This document shows, in pieces, positions 55,325 through 61,976 of a DNA stretch of 61,976 nucleotides. Both the position numbers and the translations under genes were made by a program. The notes beneath the pieces are model-generated. The model searched no databases. It was not told the origin of the DNA and was given only the letters and a program-made list of their open reading frames with translations. Source of the DNA: an uncultured Sulfitobacter sp. (lineage in GTDB: Bacteria; Pseudomonadota; Alphaproteobacteria; Rhodobacterales; Rhodobacteraceae); assembly GCA_938003685.1 (NCBI GenBank), contig CALKXT010000001.1, forward strand, positions 1 to 61,976, given 5' to 3'. Each line of letters begins with the position of its first letter. The stretch's first letter is position 1.

Positions 55325-55791
55325 GCGATCTATCCCTGCCCCGCATCCAACATATCGCGGCCTCTGGTGTCGTCGCCGCCGTGGGCATTTGGGTGACGTA
55401 TGTCAGTTACACCCAACAACCGTCCGAGGCATTTCTGTTCCCCCGGTTGATCGCAACTATTTTTGTGGTGCTGGCAATCTGGACGTTCATCAAAGCGTGC
55501 CTTGGCTGGACCAAGGTTGGCAACGGCATCACCACTCGGCAGTTTACCAATCTGCTGCCCGGGTTGGTTGTTGCGCTGATCTATATCTTTTGGGCCGCCA
55601 AGGGGTTGGGGTTTTACACCGCCACTTCAATCGCCTTTTTTATTCTGCTTAGTCTGTATGATCCTGCACCACACGCAGCGATCAAATCATGGGTTAAGCG
55701 CGCTATCGTCACGGCCTGCTTTATGGTCGTTATGTACCTGCTCTTTGCGACACTTCTGAAAGTGTACACACCGCGAGAGATATTTTTCTGA
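55321..55791 (+). CDS. tctB: Tripartite tricarboxylate transporter small membrane subunit TctB
   Basis: A 156-aa protein with four hydrophobic helices, including SGVVAAVGIWVTYVSY, FLFPRLIATIFVVLAIWTFI and VTACFMVVMYLLFATLL. FPR after the first helix is common in TctB proteins. Small TTT subunits vary widely in sequence, and the assignment rests on size, topology and position. It overlaps tctA by 4 bp and precedes tctC by 42 bp. Confidence 0.88.
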   Translation: MSDLSLPRIQHIAASGVVAAVGIWVTYVSYTQQPSEAFLFPRLIATIFVVLAIWTFIKACLGWTKVGNGITTRQFTNLLPGLVVALIYIFWAAKGLGFYTATSIAFFILLSLYDPAPHAAIKSWVKRAIVTACFMVVMYLLFATLLKVYTPREIFF

Positions 55792-55833
55792 ACCGCAATA
55801 GCGGCAGAGCACACACCTTAGGGAGAAAAACAG

Positions 55834-56802
55834 ATGAAGAGATTACTAGCGGGGGCCGCAATGGCCGTGATGGGCCTGACCGGAAGCGCATATGCGGATG
55901 GTCATGGCGATTTTCCTGATCGTCCGATCATGATGGTCGTCAGCTATGGTGCTGGCGGGGCCACAGATTTTCAGGCGCGGATCGTAACCATGACTGCAGG
56001 CAATGAGGATGCTTTGGGCATGCCTATCGCAATTCTGAACAAGCCCGGTGCGGGTGGGCGTGTTGGGTGGAACTGGTTTGCCACGCAGGCTGATGCAGAT
56101 GGCTATACCTTGTCTGCCTACAATATTCCTCACTTCATCGCCCAATCGATCAAGGGTGGTGTTGAATATTCTTCAGACAGCTTTGAACCCATCGCAAACT
56201 GGGGCGCTGACCCTGCGGTTCTCGTTGTTGGTGCGGACAGTGAATTTAACACACTGCAAGACGTGGTGGATTTTACCAAAGCCAATCCCGGCAAGCTAAC
56301 AACATCCGGCGCGGGCCTGTTTGTGGGTCACCACATCGCTGCCTTACAGATGGAGAAAGCTGGCAACATGAAAATGGCCTATATCCCGACCAAGGGCGGT
56401 GGGGCTGCGGCAATGAAAGCCGTGATTGCGGGCGATGTGATGGCAGGTATCAACAACCTGTCTGACGCCTTTCGTGCCGCACAGGCAGGTAATGTGAAAA
56501 TCCTTGCCGTGGCTGATCTGGAGCGCAACGAATTCCTACCAGATGTCCCAACGATGAAGGAAGCTGGACTGGATGTAGACAATTCATCTGTCAACTTCCG
56601 CGGTATCATGGTGCCCAAAGGGACCCCAGATGCGATCATCGAAAAGCTGGCCGCGACTGTACCCGCGATGTTCGATAACAAGCGCGTCACTGGTAAGATG
56701 AAAGCAGGCGGATCACCGATGCACGTCATGACGCGTGATGAGGTCAAAGCAATGTGGGCCGCACGCGAAGAGACCCTTAAGGAACTGCTTGCAGGTCTTT
56801 AA
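55834..56802 (+). CDS. tctC: Tripartite tricarboxylate transporter binding protein TctC
   Basis: A 322-aa periplasmic binding protein of the Bug/TctC family. The signal peptide ends near SAYADG (about residue 23). FPDRPIMMVVSYGAGGATDFQARI is the family start, NKPGAGGRVGWNWF the first ligand loop, and FRAAQAGNVKILAV a later conserved segment. It captures the substrate for TctAB. TAGGGAGA precedes the ATG. A 60-base hairpin repeat follows the gene and separates it from sauS. Confidence 0.93.
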   Translation: MKRLLAGAAMAVMGLTGSAYADGHGDFPDRPIMMVVSYGAGGATDFQARIVTMTAGNEDALGMPIAILNKPGAGGRVGWNWFATQADADGYTLSAYNIPHFIAQSIKGGVEYSSDSFEPIANWGADPAVLVVGADSEFNTLQDVVDFTKANPGKLTTSGAGLFVGHHIAALQMEKAGNMKMAYIPTKGGGAAAMKAVIAGDVMAGINNLSDAFRAAQAGNVKILAVADLERNEFLPDVPTMKEAGLDVDNSSVNFRGIMVPKGTPDAIIEKLAATVPAMFDNKRVTGKMKAGGSPMHVMTRDEVKAMWAAREETLKELLAGL

Positions 56803-56810
56803 ACCAAGGA

Positions 56811-56870
56811 AGGTGGGCGATGTGCCCACCTTACCAACCATACCTTGTAAGGTGGGCACATCGCCCGCCT
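56811..56870. repeat. REP-like palindromic hairpin between tctC and sauS
   Basis: Two 24-bp arms (56811-56834 and 56847-56870) are inverted complements with a single mismatch and a 12-base loop. Each arm is itself palindromic: GGTGGGC and GCCCACC flank a short centre in the left arm, and GGTGGGC and GCCCGCC in the right. The element fits a REP/BIME-type repeat pair. No T-run follows, so it is more likely to protect the tctC transcript or attenuate read-through than to terminate. Confidence 0.8.
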
Positions 56871-56883
56871 CTCTTAGGAGAGA

Positions 56884-58290
56884 ATGATGAACGCCCATGA
56901 TGATCTTGCTGAAGTTGACGCAGTTGTTGCCAAAGCACGCACAGCGCAGCGCGCTTATGAAGCGGGCGGATCACAGCAACGCTATGACCGCGCCGCACAA
57001 GCCGCCGCTTGGGCGATCATGGAACCGTCACGCAATCGCCATCTGGCGGAACTGGCCGTTGAAACAACCGGCCTTGGCAATGTGCCAGACAAGATAACCA
57101 AGAATCACCGCAAAACCTTGGGCCTGATGCGCGACATTGCAGATGAAAAAACATTTGGCGTGATTTCCGACGATACGGATACCGGGATCACTAAAATCGC
57201 CCGACCTATAGGTGTAATCGGTGCAGTCGTGCCATCCACCAACCCCGCAGCAACACCCGCAAACAACATCATCAACGCGCTGAAATGCGGCAATGCGATT
57301 GTGTTGTCGCCATCGCCCAAAGGCGTGCCCGCCTGCGAAGTTTTGCTTGGCTATATCCATGCTGAATTCGACAAGTTGGGTGAAGATAAGACGCTCGTGC
57401 AAATGGTCCCCGGCAAAGGATCAAAAGAGAAAACCCAACGGCTGCTTGAAATCAGCGACATGATTGTCGTGACTGGCAGTCAAAATAACGTCAAACGCGC
57501 CTATACCAGCGGTACGCCAGCCTTGGCTGTGGGGGCGGGCAATGTCACTGTGATCGTGGATGAAACCGCTGATCTGGATGCTGCTGCCGAAAAGATCACA
57601 GCGTCCAAGACCTTTGATAACGCGACGTCCTGCTCATCAGAGAACGCGATTGTTGTGGTTGATGCGATCTATGATGAATTCCTGACCGCCCTTGCAAAGG
57701 CAGGCGGTGCTAGGGTTAAAGACGAGGCGCAGATCGTTGCAAAGCTATGGCCAGACGGACATCTGAACCGATCTGTAATTGCGCAAGATGCGGACAAAAT
57801 GCTGGCCGCTCTCGGTATGGCGGATGCCGTGCCCGCAGATACCAAGTTCCTCGCGGTCGAGACATCCGGTATTGGTCCAGATCACCCGCTGTCTGGGGAA
57901 AAGCTATCTCGTGTTGCTGCACTCTATCGTGCGACAGATTTCGACGATGCAATCGCTACAACCGCGAAAATTCTCGCCCATCAAGGCGCGGGTCATTCTG
58001 TTGGACTGCACTCTGCAAATGATGACCGCGCGATTGCGCTTGGCCACGCCTTGCCAACCTGCCGTGTAATCGTCAATCAGGCGCATTGTTTTGCCACAGG
58101 TGGCGCGTTCAACAACGGCATGCCGTTTTCGCTATCCATGGGATGTGGGTCGTGGGGTGGCAATTCGATTGATGACAATCTGCATTGGAAACACTTCATG
58201 CAAACCGCCAAAATCATCCGCGAAATTCCCGCTCGAGAGCCCGCGGTTAAAGACATTTTTGCTGACTATTGGGCAGACGTGGGCGCATGA
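56884..58290 (+). CDS. sauS: Sulfoacetaldehyde dehydrogenase (acylating), SauS-like
   Basis: A 468-aa CoA-acylating aldehyde dehydrogenase. Motifs are PIGVIGAVVPSTNPAATPANN (cofactor region), IVVTGSQNNVKRAY, LAVGAGNVTVIVDE and the catalytic C250 in NATSCSSENA. The family includes EutE-like enzymes, but the neighbours (LacI regulator, acyl-CoA ligase, transporter) match the sau cluster, in which SauS reduces sulfoacetyl-CoA to sulfoacetaldehyde. The second ATG at 56887 has better spacing from AGGAG than the first. It overlaps sauT by 4 bp. The sulfoacetaldehyde acetyltransferase gene (xsc) is not in this window. Confidence 0.82.
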   Translation: MMNAHDDLAEVDAVVAKARTAQRAYEAGGSQQRYDRAAQAAAWAIMEPSRNRHLAELAVETTGLGNVPDKITKNHRKTLGLMRDIADEKTFGVISDDTDTGITKIARPIGVIGAVVPSTNPAATPANNIINALKCGNAIVLSPSPKGVPACEVLLGYIHAEFDKLGEDKTLVQMVPGKGSKEKTQRLLEISDMIVVTGSQNNVKRAYTSGTPALAVGAGNVTVIVDETADLDAAAEKITASKTFDNATSCSSENAIVVVDAIYDEFLTALAKAGGARVKDEAQIVAKLWPDGHLNRSVIAQDADKMLAALGMADAVPADTKFLAVETSGIGPDHPLSGEKLSRVAALYRATDFDDAIATTAKILAHQGAGHSVGLHSANDDRAIALGHALPTCRVIVNQAHCFATGGAFNNGMPFSLSMGCGSWGGNSIDDNLHWKHFMQTAKIIREIPAREPAVKDIFADYWADVGA

Positions 58291-59786
58291 TTCTATCCGC
58301 TGATTCACCGCCGCAGGGCACTGTCCGCGATTGGTTAAACGCGCGCGCTGAAACCGATGGAACAGCCTTTGTTTTTCCGGTGGGTGAAGAGGCGCTAACT
58401 TGGCAAGAGCTGCACCAACATGCGGTGCGGATTGCCACACACCTGACAGCACAAGGTATCGCAAAAGGTGACAGCGTCGCCTTGATGCAGCCGAATTGCC
58501 GCGACGGAGTCTTGGCGCTTTATGGCGTCCTTTACGGTGGATTTCGGGCCACGATGATCAACCTCATCGCTGGGGCAGACGCGATTGCATATGCACTGGA
58601 TCACAGCGAAGCACGACATGCGTTTGTGCATGAAGATGCTCACGCGATATTTCAACAAGCAACAAAACCGGGTCAGGTAGCCTGTTTGGACATAAACGGT
58701 GCCGATAGCGCCCCGCTGTTTGATCTGGACGCAACGGATCAAGCGCTGCTTATGTACACCTCTGGCACCACGGGTCGCCCAAAAGGCGTTGTCCACACCC
58801 ATGCGAGCCTTTTGGCTGGCGGATGGACCACCGCAATTGCACATGCCCTGTCACCTTCAGACTGCGGATTATGCGTCTTGCCGATTTACCACATCAACGG
58901 GTTGTGTGTGACGCTGATGGGTGCGCTTGTCTCTGGCGGATCTGTGGCGATGTGCCCCAAGTTTTCAGCCAGTCAATTCTGGGGACACGCTGGCATCGCC
59001 AAGGCAACTTGGTTTTCCGTTGTCCCTACCATTATTTCTCACCTCTTGCATGGTGAGACCAACCCAGATCAGGCAACCCGTACCACGTTGCGTTTTGGGC
59101 GTTCAGCATCTTCTGCGCTTGCCCCTGATGTACAAACCGCCTTTGAAAGCCGTTTTGGTGTGCCAATTGTTGAGACCATGGGTTTGACCGAAACCGCAGC
59201 TCAGATACTCTCTAATCCACTGCCCCCGGGCGTTCGCAAGATTGGCTCCCCCGGTATGGCCTATGGAAACGAGGTTTGTATTCTAGCAGAAGACCTAACG
59301 CCGACAGCTGCAGATCAAGAAGGTGAGATTTGTGTGCGCGGCCCTAATGTCATGCTGGAATACCTCAAGAATCCAGAGGCCACTGCCAGCACATTTACGC
59401 CTGACGGATGGTTGCGCACAGGTGATCTGGGCCGCAAGGATACGGATGGTTATCTTTTTGTTACCGGGCGGCTGAAAGAGTTGATCATCAAAGGCGGTGA
59501 AAACATCGCCCCGCGTGAGATCGACGAGGCGCTTTATTCACATTCGGACGTCATCGAAGCCGCCGCTTTCGCACGGCCCTGCAAAAGCTATGGGGAAAGG
59601 GTTGAGGCAGCAGTAAAGATCAAAGACGGATCAACCCTGACGAACGCCGAATTGATCGCCCTGTGCGCACAAAAAATAGGTGCGTTTAAAGCACCCGATA
59701 TTGTGCATATCCTTGATGATTTGCCAAAAGGACCCTCGGGGAAAATCCAACGTCTAAAAATTGCGGAACTGACCAGCCCTGTTTGA
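58287..59786 (+). CDS. sauT: AMP-forming acyl-CoA ligase, probably sulfoacetate-CoA ligase SauT
   Basis: A 499-aa ANL-superfamily adenylating enzyme from ATG 58287. The P-loop MYTSGTTGRPKGVVHTH, the ETMGLTETAAQI segment, WLRTGDLGR and the C-terminal lysine in LPKGPSGKIQRLK are all present. It activates a carboxylic acid to its CoA thioester through an acyl-AMP. With sauS it would convert imported sulfoacetate to sulfoacetyl-CoA. The frame continues six codons upstream inside sauS, but the 4-bp ATGA overlap is the expected start. A malonate-type or fatty-acid ligase is the main alternative and is less likely in this context. Confidence 0.82.
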   Translation: MILSADSPPQGTVRDWLNARAETDGTAFVFPVGEEALTWQELHQHAVRIATHLTAQGIAKGDSVALMQPNCRDGVLALYGVLYGGFRATMINLIAGADAIAYALDHSEARHAFVHEDAHAIFQQATKPGQVACLDINGADSAPLFDLDATDQALLMYTSGTTGRPKGVVHTHASLLAGGWTTAIAHALSPSDCGLCVLPIYHINGLCVTLMGALVSGGSVAMCPKFSASQFWGHAGIAKATWFSVVPTIISHLLHGETNPDQATRTTLRFGRSASSALAPDVQTAFESRFGVPIVETMGLTETAAQILSNPLPPGVRKIGSPGMAYGNEVCILAEDLTPTAADQEGEICVRGPNVMLEYLKNPEATASTFTPDGWLRTGDLGRKDTDGYLFVTGRLKELIIKGGENIAPREIDEALYSHSDVIEAAAFARPCKSYGERVEAAVKIKDGSTLTNAELIALCAQKIGAFKAPDIVHILDDLPKGPSGKIQRLKIAELTSPV

Positions 59787-59918
59787 TCACCATCCGGCAC
59801 AGGGATTACCCTTGAATCTTATACGCTGTGTGGCCTAATCCTGAACTACGTCGTGAAAGCAAGTTTTTACGCGGCGCTGTTTGTTTGATTTATTAGCCCA
59901 GCGGCGAAGGATATGTTC

Positions 59919-61358
59919 ATGACATCCAAGAGCATCACACCAGTTATTCTGTGCGGCGGGTCTGGCACCCGTTTGTGGCCTGTATCGCGCAAAAGCTTTC
60001 CCAAGCAATTTATCACCCTTGTTGGTGATGGCAGCCTATTCCAGCAATCAAGCGGCCGTCTATCCGGTGCGGGGTTTGCCGCACCTTTGATCGTCACTAA
60101 TTCTGATTTCCGGTTTATTGCGACTCAACAGTTAGCAGAGATGGGCATCGATCCCGGCGCTGTATTGATCGAACCGCAGGCACGCAATACGGCCTCGGCC
60201 CTGTTGGCCGCTGCTATAGTTCAGGCCCAAAGCGATCCAAACGGGTTGATGTTGGCCGCACCGTCAGATCACTACATCACCCAAGCTGATGCTTTCCGCG
60301 AAAGCGTGAAACGCGGGATCGCAGCCGCAGAAGCGGGTCAAATTGTGACCTTTGGAATCACGCCGGACAAACCTGAGACAGGGTATGGATACCTTGAACT
60401 AGGCAGCACTGAAGCGAACGGTGCCGTCCCGTTAAAACGGTTTGTCGAAAAACCACAATTGGCTGAGGCGGAGCGGATGTTGGCCGCCGGTGGATATCTG
60501 TGGAATGCAGGTATCTTTATGTATTCCGCGCAAACGATGATTGATGCCTTTGCTGCTCATGCCCCTGATACGCTTGCGCATGTTCAAGCTGCGGTTGATG
60601 CTGCTCAGGCTGACCTCGGGTTCCTGCGTCTTGATCCAGATGCTTGGGCCAAATGCGCAGATATCTCAGTCGATTTTGCCATCATGGAAAAAGTCGACAA
60701 CTTGTCAGTGATCGAACATCATGGTGATTGGTCTGATCTGGGTGGCTGGAACGCTGTGCATCAACATGCTGATGTTGATCCTGATGGTGTTGCTGCTCAG
60801 GGTTCAGCGCTTGCCATCGATTGCAAAGATACATTGCTGCGCTCAGATAACGATGCGCTGCAAATCGTCGGCTTGGGTCTTGAGAATATCGTGGCAGTTG
60901 CAATGCCCGACGCCGTGCTGGTTGCCGACCGCAGCCGCGTTAGCGAACTGGGTGACGTGGTTAAAGAAATGCGCAAGGCCGCAATCCCGCAGGCCGATAC
61001 GTTTCCAAAGGATCACCGCCCTTGGGGCTTCTTTGAAACACTTATTTTGGCAGGTCGGTTTCAGGTAAAGCGCATTGTCGTGACCCCCGGTGCGGCGTTG
61101 AGCCTACAAAGCCATGTGCATAGATCCGAGCATTGGATTGTTGTCGCTGGCACCGCAAAGGTGACAATCGACGACACCGTGCAATTGGTTTGCGAAAATG
61201 AATCTGTGTACATCCCGCTGGGCGCTGTCCACCGCATGGAAAACCCCGGCAAGGTACCGATGGAATTGATCGAAGTTCAAACAGGTAGCTATTTGGGTGA
61301 AGACGACATCGTCCGTTACGAAGATGTCTATTCACGCGGTCAGGGTGCTAAGGGCTAA
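59919..61358 (+). CDS. manC: Mannose-1-phosphate guanylyltransferase / mannose-6-phosphate isomerase
   Basis: A 479-aa bifunctional type II PMI-GMP enzyme that makes GDP-mannose for polysaccharides. The nucleotidyltransferase domain starts ITPVILCGGSGTRLWPVSRKSFPKQF and contains EPQARNTA, APSDHYI, TGYGYLE, FVEKP and NAGIFM. The C-terminal cupin isomerase domain begins near RPWGFFETL and includes SLQSHVHRSEHWIVVAGTA. ATG 59919 lies eight bases after GAAGG; ATG 59913 is too close to it. The gene is convergent with rmlA after 16 bp. Confidence 0.96.
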   Translation: MTSKSITPVILCGGSGTRLWPVSRKSFPKQFITLVGDGSLFQQSSGRLSGAGFAAPLIVTNSDFRFIATQQLAEMGIDPGAVLIEPQARNTASALLAAAIVQAQSDPNGLMLAAPSDHYITQADAFRESVKRGIAAAEAGQIVTFGITPDKPETGYGYLELGSTEANGAVPLKRFVEKPQLAEAERMLAAGGYLWNAGIFMYSAQTMIDAFAAHAPDTLAHVQAAVDAAQADLGFLRLDPDAWAKCADISVDFAIMEKVDNLSVIEHHGDWSDLGGWNAVHQHADVDPDGVAAQGSALAIDCKDTLLRSDNDALQIVGLGLENIVAVAMPDAVLVADRSRVSELGDVVKEMRKAAIPQADTFPKDHRPWGFFETLILAGRFQVKRIVVTPGAALSLQSHVHRSEHWIVVAGTAKVTIDDTVQLVCENESVYIPLGAVHRMENPGKVPMELIEVQTGSYLGEDDIVRYEDVYSRGQGAKG

Positions 61359-61374
61359 TTGCGCTTGTTAGGGT

Positions 61375-61976
61375 CTATTTCAGCAGTGCGCTGAGGTAGG
61401 CCCCATAATCATTCTTGCGGAACATATCCGCGCGCTCGGCCAAGGCATCATCGCTGATCCATTTCTTTTCGTGCGCGATTTCTTCCAGACAACCGGTTTG
61501 TAACCCTTGGCGTTTGGTTAACGTGCGCACAAAATTACCAGCGTCCAACAGGCTGCCATGGGTGCCTGTATCTAGCCACGCATACCCACGCCCCATGCGC
61601 TTGACGCACAAAGTACCAGCGTTCAAATATATCTCTAACAACGTCGTAATCTCAAGTTCACCGCGCGGCGACGGTTTTACATCTCGTGCCAACCGCGGCG
61701 CATCTGCATCAAGGAAATAGAGGCCGGTCACAGCATAATTTGACGGCGGATTTTCTGGCTTCTCTACGATCTCTTGGGCCGTACCATCTTTGTCAAAACC
61801 CACAACGCCGTAGCGTTCCGGATCAGACACATGATAGCCAAATACCGTACCTCCAGTTCGTTGTGCATCGGCATCGGCCAGCATCTCGGGCAAGCCATGC
61901 CCAAAGAAGATGTTATCGCCCAACACCATCGCAGACGGCGCGCCGTCTAAGAAACCTTCAGCCAACAGGTACGCCT
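61375..61976 (-). CDS. rmlA: Glucose-1-phosphate thymidylyltransferase, 3' part (truncated by window end)
   Basis: The frame is open to the last base of the window, so only about the last 200 of roughly 290 residues are seen. VLGDNIFFGHGL, GYHVSDPERYGVV, IVEKPENPPSNYAVTGLYF and GRGYAWLDTGTHGSLLDA are RmlA motifs for dTDP-glucose synthesis. A TTG at 61965 begins the closed frame, but it is internal (AYLLAEGF reads across it). The rest of a dTDP-rhamnose cluster probably lies beyond the window. With manC it points to surface polysaccharide synthesis. Confidence 0.94.
   Translation of the reverse strand, partial: AYLLAEGFLDGAPSAMVLGDNIFFGHGLPEMLADADAQRTGGTVFGYHVSDPERYGVVGFDKDGTAQEIVEKPENPPSNYAVTGLYFLDADAPRLARDVKPSPRGELEITTLLEIYLNAGTLCVKRMGRGYAWLDTGTHGSLLDAGNFVRTLTKRQGLQTGCLEEIAHEKKWISDDALAERADMFRKNDYGAYLSALLK

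Overview
The window looks like chromosome from a marine alphaproteobacterium of the Roseobacter group (Rhodobacterales). The evidence is the order enoyl-CoA hydratase - rpsT - dnaA - dnaN - recF - gyrB, the many TRAP, TTT and ABC uptake systems for small organic molecules, the moderate GC content, and the sulfonate and polyamine catabolic genes. The genus cannot be fixed by eye. No phage, transposase, CRISPR array, tRNA or rRNA was seen.

Layout. 1-7853: replication block (3' end of an enoyl-CoA hydratase, an 89-residue orphan ORF, rpsT with a clear terminator, a 0.46-kb non-coding region, dnaA, dnaN, recF, gyrB). 8027-11968: a single-module nonribosomal peptide synthetase (C-A-T-TE), convergent with 11956-17298, a minus-strand envelope operon (pqiA in two pieces, pqiB, pqiC and a Wzx-type flippase). 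17352-28859: a seven-gene minus-strand operon (TAXI binding protein, fused TRAP permease, nitrilase-family amidase, Orn/Lys/Arg-type decarboxylase, ATP-grasp ligase, C45 Ntn acyltransferase, class III CoA-transferase). I could not match this set to a known pathway, and it is the best candidate for an undescribed system. 29253-34905: FMN-binding glutamate synthase-like protein, gabT, a divergent XRE-cupin regulator, YihY and an FNT channel.

35047-48192: class V aminotransferase, M20 amidohydrolase, small Hsp70, and an oligopeptide-type ABC transporter whose genes are interrupted by an antisense histone-deacetylase-like amidohydrolase. The transporter genes run into an alpha/beta hydrolase, an SDR, a cupin and a P1 peptidase, which suggests uptake and hydrolysis of an amide- or peptide-like compound. 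48197-49533: maleylpyruvate/maleylacetoacetate isomerase and fumarylpyruvate-type hydrolase. 49769-52608: copA-cueR, with a MerR-type 19-bp-spacer promoter upstream. 52689-59786: sauR, tctABC, sauS, sauT, read as sulfoacetate uptake and conversion to sulfoacetaldehyde. 59919-61976: manC and the 3' part of rmlA, for sugar nucleotides.

Two themes run through the window. One is polyamine/omega-amino-acid metabolism (decarboxylase, amidase, gabT, PuuR-like regulator, acetylpolyamine-type amidohydrolase). The other is strong hairpins directly after genes for periplasmic binding proteins (27853, 40575, 56811), which may set expression ratios inside transport operons. All functions are inferred from sequence motifs and gene order read by eye; no database search was run.
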